DNA of 44,857 bases from Actinomycetes bacterium (GTDB lineage: Bacteria; Actinomycetota; Acidimicrobiia; Acidimicrobiales; Microtrichaceae). Shown piece by piece: positions 1 through 7,573 of this stretch; within the stretch, counting starts at the first letter, position 1, and each line of letters opens with the position of its first letter. Both the position numbers and the translations under genes were made by a program. The stretch is from positions 1 to 44,857 of the forward strand of contig JAEVZA010000024.1 of assembly GCA_023392475.1 (NCBI GenBank), in the 5' to 3' direction. The notes beneath the pieces are model-generated. The model was not told the origin of the DNA and did no database searches. It saw only the letters and a list, made by a program, of their open reading frames with translations.

Positions 1-157
1 GGCCGACGCCGTCCGGCACCTCCGCGCCGATCCCGGGGCCGCTCGCGTGCTGGGGGAGGCGGGCCGGCGCTGGGTGGAGGACCACGCCAGCTGGCGCCGC
101 CTCGTGGGCGACTGGCTCGACCAGCTCGCGGACCTGCCCGCCGGGGGCGCGCGGTGA
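1..157 (+). CDS. Glycosyltransferase family 4, C-terminal fragment
   Basis: The window opens inside a gene whose last 51 codons are read from base 2 to a TGA at 155-157. The residues resemble the final helices of GT4 (GT-B fold) glycosyltransferases: a stretch ending RLGEAGRRWVE-like (here VLGEAGRRWVEDHASW) followed by a short amphipathic tail. The catalytic domains lie outside the window, so sugar donor and acceptor cannot be judged. The stop overlaps the GTG start of the next gene (GTGA), indicating translational coupling in a polysaccharide operon. Family assignment rests on a short tail and on the neighbouring glycosyltransferase at 1539. Confidence 0.6.
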   Translation, partial: ADAVRHLRADPGAARVLGEAGRRWVEDHASWRRLVGDWLDQLADLPAGGAR

Positions 158-1542
158 GCCTCGCCGACGTCTACCGCCGCCTGCCCGTCCCGGCGCAGGA
201 CGTGATGGCCACCGCGTACGGGCTGCGCCAGCTGCCGGTCCGCCACGGCGGCCGGTACCGCGCGCACGCCGCGGACCTCGAGGTCCGGCAGTGGTGGGAC
301 GCCGAGCGGTTGCGGGAGGACCAGGACCGGCGGGTGCGGGCGACGGTCACGTGGTGCGCGGCCCGCGTGCCGCACTACCGGGACACGTTCCGCGAGCTCG
401 GGATCGATCCGCTCGAGGTGCGCACCGCGGCGGACCTCGCCGTGCTGCCGACGGTCGACAAGGAGCAGGTGCGCGCCGAGCCCGAGCGGTTCCGGCCCGA
501 TCCGCCGCTGCCGCGGGTCGTCCCGCAAACCACCGGCGGTACGACCGGCCTGCCGCTCAGGTACTGGGCGACGCGGGACGCCGTGCGATTCAACTACGCG
601 ACGTACGAGGTGCGGACGCGCCGCTGGGCCGGCGTGCGCCTCGGCGACCGCATGGCCTCGTTCCACGGCCAGCCGATCGTGCCGGCGGGGCAGGCGACCG
701 GTCCGTTCTGGCGCCGGAACCTCGCGTTCAACCAGCTGTACTGCTCCGTGTACCACCTGAGCGACGAGCACCTCCCGGCGTACGTCGACGAGCTCGAGCG
801 CTTCGACCCCGTGGTGGTCGCCGGCTACACGTCCGCCGTCCACCGCCTCGCCGTCCACCTGCTCGCCACCGGCCAGGTCGGTCGGATCCGACCGCGCGCG
901 GTGCTCGTGAGCTCGGAGACGCTGTTCCCCGAGCACCGACGTGAGATCGAGGAGGGCCTCGGGTGCCGCGTCACGGACGCGTACTCGCTCGGCGAGCTGG
1001 TCGCCTACGCGTCGGGCTGCGAGCTCGGCCACATGCACGTGAGCACCGAGTACGGCGTGATCGAGCTGCTCGACGACGGGTCGGGCGCGCGGGAGATCGT
1101 GGCCACCGGCCTCATCAACGAGGCCATGCCGCTCCTGCGCTACCGGACGGGCGACGTCGCCGCCTCCCTCGACGACGGGCGTTGCGCGTGCGGACGCGGG
1201 CTGCCCCGGGTGGCGGGCCTGTCGGGTCGGGCGGACGACGTGGTGCGCACCCCCGACGGCACCACGGTCGGGCCGGCGCCGATGAGCCTCGCGTTCCAGC
1301 GCGTCCCCAACCTCCGGCGGGCCCAGGTGCGCCAGGACGACCCGTCCGAGCTCACCGTCCTCCTCGAGGTGACGCCCGCGTTCGGCGACGACGACGAGGC
1401 CTTCCTCGACGCCGAGCTGCACCGCCGGCTCGGCCCCTCGATCCGGCTCCGCTTCGAGCGGGTCGACGTGCTGCCGCGGACCGGTGGCGGCAAGGAGCGG
1501 CTCATCGTCTCGACGATCGGGCGCACCGGGGGACCGTCGTGA
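154..1542 (+). CDS. PaaK/CapK-like adenylate-forming enzyme
   Basis: 462-residue protein of the phenylacetate-CoA ligase (PaaK)/CapK group of the ANL superfamily, cytosolic. The Thr/Gly-rich ATP-binding loop reads QTTGGTTGLPLRYW (about residues 126-139). Mid-protein there is a SSETLFPEHRREIE segment followed by DAYSLGELV. The C-terminal third has the RYRTGD motif, a CACGRGLPR cysteine turn and GRADDVVRTPDG, all characteristic of the family. CapK-type members occur in capsule or exopolysaccharide clusters, where their carboxylate substrate is generally unknown; they may activate an acyl group for glycan decoration. The GTG start at 154 overlaps the upstream stop, and the gene's own TGA overlaps the next GTG at 1539. 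It sits between two GT4 genes, so a role in surface polysaccharide is favoured over aromatic catabolism. Confidence 0.82.
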   Translation: MSLADVYRRLPVPAQDVMATAYGLRQLPVRHGGRYRAHAADLEVRQWWDAERLREDQDRRVRATVTWCAARVPHYRDTFRELGIDPLEVRTAADLAVLPTVDKEQVRAEPERFRPDPPLPRVVPQTTGGTTGLPLRYWATRDAVRFNYATYEVRTRRWAGVRLGDRMASFHGQPIVPAGQATGPFWRRNLAFNQLYCSVYHLSDEHLPAYVDELERFDPVVVAGYTSAVHRLAVHLLATGQVGRIRPRAVLVSSETLFPEHRREIEEGLGCRVTDAYSLGELVAYASGCELGHMHVSTEYGVIELLDDGSGAREIVATGLINEAMPLLRYRTGDVAASLDDGRCACGRGLPRVAGLSGRADDVVRTPDGTTVGPAPMSLAFQRVPNLRRAQVRQDDPSELTVLLEVTPAFGDDDEAFLDAELHRRLGPSIRLRFERVDVLPRTGGGKERLIVSTIGRTGGPS

Positions 1543-2618
1543 GCGCCGGCATCGGGTTCGTGGGCGTCCACTCGGGCGGCCGTGCCGACCAGGCGACGAG
1601 CCAGGGCGAGCTGCTCGCGGCGCGGTTCGCTGCGGACGGCGTCCGCGTCCGCAGCACGTCGTCGGTGCGCAGCCCGCTGCTGCGCACGGCGCACCAGGCG
1701 GCCGCCGTGCTGGCGTGGCGCGACGTGCCCGTCGTCGTCATCGACGTGTTCTCCGGTGACTCCTTCCGGTTCGCGGAGCTGACGTCCCACCTCGCCCGGC
1801 TCCGCGGCCGGCGCGTCGTGCTGTTCCTCCACGGCGGCGCGCTCGGCGAGTTCGCGGCCACGCGACGCGCCCGCGTGGAGCGGCTCCTCCGCCGAGCGGA
1901 CCTCGTGCTCGCGCCGTCGGAGTTCCTCGCCGGGACGTTCCGCCCGTGGGGATACGACGTGCACGTCGTGCCGAACGTCGTCCCGCTGGGCGAGCTCGGG
2001 TCCCCCCGGCCGGGACCGGCCCGGCCCACCCTGTTGTGGATGCGCACGTTCCACGAGCACTACGACCCGGTCGGGGCGGTGCGCACGTTCGCGCTCGTCG
2101 CCGAGCAGGTGCCGGGGGCCCGCCTCACGATGGCCGGGGCCGACCACGGGCTGCTGGGCGCGACGCGCGAGGAGGCGGCGCGGCTCGGGGTCGCGGACCG
2201 CGTCGCGCTCCCGGGGTTCGTGTCGGGCGGCGAGAAGGCGGTGGCGCTGCGCGAGCACGACGTCTTCCTCAACACCAACCTCGTGGACAACACCCCGGTG
2301 AGCCTGATCGAGGCGGCGGGGGCGGGCATGGTGCCGGTCGCGACCGCCGTCGGCGGCATCCCGCACCTGGTGTCCGACGACGTCGACGCCGTCCTGGTTC
2401 CGCCGTCGGATCCCCCCGCCGCGGCGCGCGCCGTGGTCGGGCTGCTGCAGGACGCGGACCGGTACGCCCGGCTGTCGGGAGGGGCCGTGGCCCTCGCCCG
2501 GCGCTCCACGTGGCCCGCGGTCCGGGCAGCGTGGGCCGCCGAGCTCGGCTTCCTGGACCCCGGTGCGTTCGAGCCGCCCGAGGCGGTCGCGGTGCCGGCG
2601 GGCGGGGTGGACCGGTGA
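1539..2618 (+). CDS. Glycosyltransferase family 4 (GT-B fold)
   Basis: 359-residue protein starting at GTG 1539, which overlaps the preceding TGA. The N-terminal Rossmann half begins GIGFVGVHSGGRADQ and contains LFLHGGALGEF and LVLAPSEFLA. The C-terminal donor-binding half has LLWMRTFHEHYDPVGAV, VALPGFVSGGEK, and the E-x7-E-like NTPVSLIEAAGAGMVPVAT then GGIPHLV, typical of GT4 retaining enzymes. It most likely transfers a nucleotide-activated sugar to a growing lipid-linked glycan at the inner face of the membrane. Donor specificity cannot be read from sequence. A longer in-frame reading upstream exists but falls inside the PaaK-like gene, so the coupled GTG is preferred. Confidence 0.85.
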   Translation: MSAGIGFVGVHSGGRADQATSQGELLAARFAADGVRVRSTSSVRSPLLRTAHQAAAVLAWRDVPVVVIDVFSGDSFRFAELTSHLARLRGRRVVLFLHGGALGEFAATRRARVERLLRRADLVLAPSEFLAGTFRPWGYDVHVVPNVVPLGELGSPRPGPARPTLLWMRTFHEHYDPVGAVRTFALVAEQVPGARLTMAGADHGLLGATREEAARLGVADRVALPGFVSGGEKAVALREHDVFLNTNLVDNTPVSLIEAAGAGMVPVATAVGGIPHLVSDDVDAVLVPPSDPPAAARAVVGLLQDADRYARLSGGAVALARRSTWPAVRAAWAAELGFLDPGAFEPPEAVAVPAGGVDR

Positions 2619-3256
2619 GCGGCGCGATGGTGCGGGACGCGGTCGTCGACGACCTCGGCGAGGTGGCGCGCCTGCACATCGACGCGTTCCCCGACAGCGT
2701 CCTGGGCCGCCTCGGCGTCGAGGCCGTGCGGCGCAACTACCTCTGGCAGATGGAGGGACCGCACGACCTGACGGCCGTCGTCGGCACGGTGGAGGGCGAG
2801 GTGCGCGGGTTCCTCTTCGGCGGCGTCTTCCGAGGGTCCACCATCGGGTTCGTGAAGCAGCAGAAGTGGTTCCTCGCCGCCCAGGTGGCACGTCACCCGT
2901 CCGTCCTGCTCGGCCGCGTCGGCTGGGACCGGATCGCGCTCGCTGCCCGGCTGCTCCGCACGCGCTGGAGCGCACCCACCGCTGAGGACCCGGCCGCTGT
3001 GCCGACGTCGTCGTTCGGCGTGCTGGCGATCGCGGTCGACCCGGCCGCGCAGGGCCGCGGGGTGGGGCGGGCGCTCATGGCGGAGGCGCGCTCGCGGGCG
3101 TTCGCCGCGGGCTTCACGTCGATGCACCTGTCCGTGCACCCCGACAACGCGAAGGCGGTGCGGTTCTACGAGTCGCTCGGCTGGGAGCGGGTCCCCGACG
3201 CCGACCGGACGTGGCACGGCCAGATGGTGGTCGACCTGCTGGCCGGGGCGACCTGA
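2615..3256 (+). CDS. GNAT family N-acetyltransferase
   Basis: 213-residue acyl-CoA-dependent acetyltransferase. GTG at 2615 overlaps the upstream TGA; an in-frame ATG lies four codons later. The acetyl-CoA-binding motif A is clear: LAIAVDPAAQGRGVGRALM, a Q/R-x-x-G-x-G/A pyrophosphate loop. It is followed by LSVHPDNAKAVRFYESLGW, the motif B region. The N-terminal half (MVRDAVVDDLGEVARLHIDAF) is a usual GNAT opening. It is the last gene of the forward polysaccharide operon, so acetylation of an amino sugar or sugar-nucleotide is plausible, but the acceptor is unknown. It converges with the beta-helix lipoprotein gene, 34 bases away. Confidence 0.85.
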   Translation: MSGAMVRDAVVDDLGEVARLHIDAFPDSVLGRLGVEAVRRNYLWQMEGPHDLTAVVGTVEGEVRGFLFGGVFRGSTIGFVKQQKWFLAAQVARHPSVLLGRVGWDRIALAARLLRTRWSAPTAEDPAAVPTSSFGVLAIAVDPAAQGRGVGRALMAEARSRAFAAGFTSMHLSVHPDNAKAVRFYESLGWERVPDADRTWHGQMVVDLLAGAT

Positions 3257-3290
3257 GTCGGTCGGACCCGGCGGCGGTCCCGGGCGTCCG

Positions 3291-5318
3291 TCAACCCGGG
3301 GCCGGCACCGGCGAGCCGACCTCGCTCGTGGTCGCACCCGACGGCCCGGGGCGGCTGGCGGTCGCGACGAGCCACCGGGTCGCGCCGCCGGTCGTCGGGA
3401 GCTCGGGCAGCGTGGTCGAGGTGCCGTTGGTGACGTCGATGACGGCGACGGGACGCAGCGTCGCGCCGGCCGTCGGGTCGCACGCGAGCTCGCAGGCGTA
3501 GATGTCGACCCGCGTCGTGCCGCCGGCCGGTCCGGCGACCAGGACGCGGACGGAGCCGCCGGTCGCGTCGAGGAGCGGGGGCTCCGCCACGAGGTCGCCG
3601 GTCGACGTCGCGGGCCCGGGGCCGAGACCTGCGAGGTGCGCCGGCACCAGGCTGAGCACGAGCGAGTCGTCGGTCGGGTCCGCCGCGTCGAACCAGTCGA
3701 TCGCCGTGGCCCCCGCACCCGGCCACCGCTCATCGATCGCGATCCGGCCGACCACGTTGCCCGTGACCTGCACGCCGTCGGGGACCGACGTCGAGCCGTC
3801 GGGCCAGTCCCGCGCGCTCACGGCCACGGCGAGGCCGCGGTCGCCGAGGATCCGGTTGGGCACGTCGCCACCGACCACGACGCCACGGACGTCGCCGTCG
3901 ATCCACACGCCGACGCCCTGCGCGGCGGTGATGCCCGGGCGGACCTCGCCGTCGGCGTCGGTCCCGATCAGGTTGCCGGAGACGGTGGCACCGACGGCCG
4001 GACCGTCGGCGCCGCGGATCAGCACGTTGACCACGTCGTTGCCGGAGACGACGTTCCCGCCCCCGGCCGGCCCGCCCAGCACGACGTCCGAGCGCGCGGC
4101 CACGCCGACCTCGTTCGGCAGGGCGTCGTGGCCGCCGCGGTCGAGCCCGATCACGTTGCCGGCGACGGTGAGCCGGCCGGTGGAACCGTCGAGGATCCCG
4201 GCGACGGCGTTGCCCGAGATCACGTTGCCCGATCCCGGTGCGTCGCCGCCGATGACCGAGCCGTGCTGGTCGCCGCTGATCGTGACGCCGGTGAAGTTCG
4301 GGAGGGCGGCCTCGCCCGTCCAGTCCGTCCCGATCAGGTTGCCGACGATCCGCAGGCCGGGGGAGTCGTCGGGCGCGAGCCCGTGCGACGCGTTGCCGGA
4401 CACCACGTTGGTGGCACCGGGCTCGGTCCCGCCGACCCGCACGCCGTCGACGTCGTCGATCGAGAGCGCCCCCGACGCGTGCGTGGTGCCGTTGGGGACG
4501 GACCGGGTGCCCGACGCGTCCAGCCCGAGGTAGTTGCCGAGCACGGTGGCGCCACCGTGGGGGTAGCCACCCGATCCGGCGTTGCCCGAGATGAGGTTGC
4601 GGTCCTCGGGCCGCGTCCCGCCGATGACCTCGTCGCGGTGCCCGGGCGGCGAGGTGAAGCCCGTGCCGTTGCCGTCGGCGGTGGTGCCCGTGGGGTCCGT
4701 GCCGATGTAGTCGCCCTGGAGGCGGATCCGGTCGGCGGCGATGATGACGCCGGCACCGAGCCCCGGCGCGCCGAAGCCGCCGATCACGAGTCCGCGCGCC
4801 GTGCTGCCGTCGCTGCCGGCCGCGAAGGTGAGCCCGTCCGCCGCCGGTCCGGCGGCGCTGCCCTGGAGGCGGATCAGGAGCCGTCCGTCCAGCGGTCGGG
4901 GGCTGGGCGCCCCGTTCGCGGTCGCGCCGGGTTGCGACCGGCCGTCGATCAGCACCGGCGCCGTCAGCGGGGGCAGGGACGTGCCGAGCGAGATGGTGTG
5001 CCCGGGCTCCCCGTCGATCTCGTAGTCGCCCGGGCCCGGGATCGCGAACCGGATCGTGTCGGTCCCGTGGCCGGCGGCGCACTCGCCCGGCGCTCCCCCG
5101 CCGAGGTCGGAGTTCGCGGCGGTCACCGCCTCGCGCAACGTGCAGGTGCCGTCCGGTGCGACGACGTCGGCGGCCGAGGTCACGACGATGGCCCGCGTCC
5201 CCGAGGACACCGTCGGCGCGACCGAGCACGCACCGGCGACGGCGCACATGACCGCGATCGCGACTGCCCACCGGGCCGTGGTGCCGACCACCGCCCGGGG
5301 CCCCTCCGTCCCGGACAC
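3291..5318 (-). CDS. Secreted parallel beta-helix protein, CSLREA-type
   Basis: 675-residue exported protein on the reverse strand. ATG at 5318 has GGAGG-rich bases just upstream (GGAGGGAGGGG then ATG). The N terminus has a hydrophobic signal segment (about residues 17-30) ending AVAGAC, a possible but non-canonical lipobox with Cys31. Residues 59-64 read CTLREA within TCTLREAVTAANSD, the CSLREA-type module of secreted beta-helix proteins. The rest consists of right-handed beta-helix repeats: NLISGN, NVVSGN, NVISGN, alternating with NLIGTD or NVIGLD turns (about residues 230-520). No catalytic motif was recognised. The likely location is the outer face of the cell, possibly binding or processing polysaccharide. 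Its promoter region is shared with the divergent radical SAM gene. Confidence 0.8.
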   Translation of the reverse strand: MSGTEGPRAVVGTTARWAVAIAVMCAVAGACSVAPTVSSGTRAIVVTSAADVVAPDGTCTLREAVTAANSDLGGGAPGECAAGHGTDTIRFAIPGPGDYEIDGEPGHTISLGTSLPPLTAPVLIDGRSQPGATANGAPSPRPLDGRLLIRLQGSAAGPAADGLTFAAGSDGSTARGLVIGGFGAPGLGAGVIIAADRIRLQGDYIGTDPTGTTADGNGTGFTSPPGHRDEVIGGTRPEDRNLISGNAGSGGYPHGGATVLGNYLGLDASGTRSVPNGTTHASGALSIDDVDGVRVGGTEPGATNVVSGNASHGLAPDDSPGLRIVGNLIGTDWTGEAALPNFTGVTISGDQHGSVIGGDAPGSGNVISGNAVAGILDGSTGRLTVAGNVIGLDRGGHDALPNEVGVAARSDVVLGGPAGGGNVVSGNDVVNVLIRGADGPAVGATVSGNLIGTDADGEVRPGITAAQGVGVWIDGDVRGVVVGGDVPNRILGDRGLAVAVSARDWPDGSTSVPDGVQVTGNVVGRIAIDERWPGAGATAIDWFDAADPTDDSLVLSLVPAHLAGLGPGPATSTGDLVAEPPLLDATGGSVRVLVAGPAGGTTRVDIYACELACDPTAGATLRPVAVIDVTNGTSTTLPELPTTGGATRWLVATASRPGPSGATTSEVGSPVPAPG

Positions 5319-5344
5319 ATCCCCTCCCTCCGGGTCCTCGGCGG

Positions 5345-5350
5345 ATCCTA
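5345..5350 (-). promoter_or_regulatory. Candidate -10 box for the beta-helix gene
   Basis: Read on the reverse strand this is TAGGAT, about 27 bases before the ATG at 5318, giving a leader of about 20 nt that contains the GGAGG ribosome-binding site. It fits TANNNT. No convincing -35 box was found. Confidence 0.35.
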
Positions 5351-5379
5351 CCGACGCGCTGTCGAGCCGTGCCGGGTGG

Positions 5380-5386
5380 TAACGAT
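5380..5386 (+). promoter_or_regulatory. Candidate -10 box, leaderless start of radical SAM gene
   Basis: TAACGAT ends six bases before GTG 5393, the same spacing as at 26559, 27190, 29322 and 29571. It therefore supports a leaderless transcript and the GTG 5393 start. The GGAG at 5387-5390 is too close to that GTG to be a normal ribosome-binding site, but would be 11 bases from an alternative GTG at 5402. Confidence 0.35.
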
Positions 5387-5392
5387 GGAGCT

Positions 5393-6943
5393 GTGTTCGC
5401 AGTGAGGTCCCTCGGTCGACGGGTCCGCCACGTCGCGGCGACGGCGCGGGGTCTCGCCACGGACCGTCGGAGCCCGGCCGTCACGGTTCCATCGGCCTGC
5501 TACGCACCGCACGCGGCGCTGTACCTCCGGCCCGACGGCGTCGTGCAGGCGTGCTGCGCGACGGGGTACGAGTACGGCCGGATCGGCGGCCCCGACGGGC
5601 GGACGTTGCACGACATCTGGCTCAGCAGCGAGGCGATGGATCTCCGCCGCCGCCTCGAAGCGGGCCGGTTCGACTACGGCTGCCAGGAGTGCGAGCTCGC
5701 CATCGAGACAGGCGGTCGAGCCAGCAGCTTGGCGTACCACTTCGACCGGTGGGCGCCGGGGGCTCCTCACCCGTACCCGAAGCTGCTGGACCTGGCGATG
5801 TCCAACCGCTGCAACCTCGCGTGCGTGATGTGCAACGGCGACCTGTCGTCGACGATCCGCGCCCAGCGCGAGCACCGGCCGCCGCTCCCATCGCCCTACG
5901 ACGACGCGTTCTTCGAGGAGTTCGAGGTGTTCCTCGGCCACGCGGCGAGGGTGCAGTTCAAGGGCGGTGAGCCGTTCCTGGCGCCGGAGAGCCGACGGGT
6001 GTGGGACATCATGCTCGCTCACGGGCATCGCGCCGAGGTCGCCGTCACGACGAACGGCACCATCTGGAACGAACGGGTGGAGCGCTACGTCCGGGACCTG
6101 CGGATGGAGCTCAACGTCAGCGTCGACGGCGTCACGCCGGAGGTCCTGGAGCCGATCCGGGTCGGGACGGACTGCCGGTCGCTGTGGGCGAACATCGACC
6201 GCCTCCACCGCGCGACCGCGGACGTCGGTCGACCGATCACGCTGAGCTTCTGCCTCATGCCCCAGAACTGGCACGAGCTCGTGCCCTTCCTCCGGGAGGT
6301 GGACCGCCGCGAGGTCGGGTGCTACGTGATCTTCGTCAACCAGCCGCACCGCTTCGACCTGCTGCGCCTGCCCCCGCACGAGCTCGACCGCATCGGCCGG
6401 CAGGTGGAGGAGGACGGCACCGACCTGCGGACCGGACCGGCACGTCGGGAGCTCGCGAAGGTGGTGGAGCGCGTCCGCGCGCAGATCGACCAGCCGGTGG
6501 TCCTCAAGGTTCGAGTCATGCAGGGTCTCCGCGAGACGGTGCTGCCGGAACCGGTCGACGATGCCGACATCGACCTCGACCTGCTGGTCGCCGAGACCCG
6601 TGCCTGGACCGGACGCGAACCGGTGGTGGTCACGCTGACCGACGAGATCATCCGTGACGTCAACGCACCACCGTGGGCTGACTGGATGGCGACCGAGTCG
6701 TGGGTCGGGGTCCACGAGCGCACGGTGCCGTCCCTCCTCGAAGGAGCAACCGGCGGGCGCCTGGAGGTGGACACGGGCGAGAGCGCGTTCCGTGGTGTGG
6801 CCGACATCCGGGTCGGCTGCGCACCCCCTGCCGGTGGCCGGACACTGCGTGTGCTCGCGCTCGTCGATCCGGAGCCAGGCGGTCGCACGGTCCACTGGGT
6901 GATCGGCGAGCGGCGACAGGACGAGGGCTCAGCGGAGCTCTGA
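5393..6943 (+). CDS. Radical SAM protein, SPASM-like module first
   Basis: 516-residue radical SAM enzyme. The core 4Fe-4S motif is CNLACVMC (Cys140, 144, 147; C-x3-C-x2-C), with a following FKGGEPFL (GGE motif) and VTTNGT. Before the core lies a cysteine module that resembles a SPASM/twitch auxiliary cluster site: Cys36, LYLRPDGVVQACC (Cys54/55), a TLHDIW segment and CQEC (Cys97/100). In most SPASM proteins this module follows the core; here it precedes it. The substrate is unknown. The start is uncertain: GTG 5369, 5393 or 5402 are possible; 5393 fits a leaderless promoter. A paralogue lies at 34637-36100. Its 3' end overlaps the convergent phosphatase gene by 15 bases. Confidence 0.85.
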   Translation: MFAVRSLGRRVRHVAATARGLATDRRSPAVTVPSACYAPHAALYLRPDGVVQACCATGYEYGRIGGPDGRTLHDIWLSSEAMDLRRRLEAGRFDYGCQECELAIETGGRASSLAYHFDRWAPGAPHPYPKLLDLAMSNRCNLACVMCNGDLSSTIRAQREHRPPLPSPYDDAFFEEFEVFLGHAARVQFKGGEPFLAPESRRVWDIMLAHGHRAEVAVTTNGTIWNERVERYVRDLRMELNVSVDGVTPEVLEPIRVGTDCRSLWANIDRLHRATADVGRPITLSFCLMPQNWHELVPFLREVDRREVGCYVIFVNQPHRFDLLRLPPHELDRIGRQVEEDGTDLRTGPARRELAKVVERVRAQIDQPVVLKVRVMQGLRETVLPEPVDDADIDLDLLVAETRAWTGREPVVVTLTDEIIRDVNAPPWADWMATESWVGVHERTVPSLLEGATGGRLEVDTGESAFRGVADIRVGCAPPAGGRTLRVLALVDPEPGGRTVHWVIGERRQDEGSAEL

Positions 6944-7528
6944 CCATGACGAGGCGACGTCCGGGAAGAGCATCGAGAGGATCTGTGACAGCGAACGTTC
7001 GATCTGGTCGAACACCCGCTGGTGCTCGCGCCGCGACCGTCCCATCGGGTCGGGGACGTCGTGTCGGCGATCGAGGGTCAGGACCGTGGCTGGCGCGCGG
7101 AGGGCGGCCGCCTCGGCGATCCAGTCGGACACCGACCGGTGGGGAGCCCGCGGGCCCACGATGGACGAGAGCTCCTCGAGCTCCTTCAGGACGAACGCCC
7201 GGGGCACGACGGCGGGATCGACATCGGCCGCGGCGACCAGGTGACGGCGCTCCATGGTCAGCACGAGATCTGCCGGTTCGAGGATCTCGGCGGTCACGCG
7301 CCGGCTCACGTGCCCGGACAGATCGAGGCCCCCGCGAGCGGCGACCCTGCGGGCTCCCGACGTCGCCGGCATCCCACCCTCGAGCGTCCCGCAGGACCCC
7401 ACCTCCGACCGCACCCCGCGCATGAAGAGGAGCCGTCCGGCGACGGCCTGCGCCATCGGCGACCGGCACTGGTTCGCGGTGCACATGAGGAGGAGGCGGA
7501 ACGGATCGTCGGCGGCCATCGGCTGCAC
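6929..7528 (-). CDS. Low-molecular-weight protein tyrosine phosphatase
   Basis: 199-residue cysteine phosphatase of the LMW-PTP/arsenate reductase fold. The active-site loop C-x5-R-S is CTANQCRS (Cys16, Arg22), near the N terminus as expected, and the general-acid Asp is in DVPDPMGRS near residue 170. The size is slightly above the usual 150-160, with an insertion around the ELEELSSIVGP region. Members in polysaccharide clusters (Wzb, EpsP type) dephosphorylate the tyrosine kinase that controls chain export. No matching kinase is in this window. GTG start 7528; ATG 7519 is an alternative. It is the last gene of the reverse glycan operon, 45 bases after the membrane protein. Confidence 0.85.
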   Translation of the reverse strand: MQPMAADDPFRLLLMCTANQCRSPMAQAVAGRLLFMRGVRSEVGSCGTLEGGMPATSGARRVAARGGLDLSGHVSRRVTAEILEPADLVLTMERRHLVAAADVDPAVVPRAFVLKELEELSSIVGPRAPHRSVSDWIAEAAALRAPATVLTLDRRHDVPDPMGRSRREHQRVFDQIERSLSQILSMLFPDVASSWSELR

Positions 7529-7573
7529 GATGCTGTCAGCTCGGTACCTGACACGTCGACGCGGCGCGTCGGT

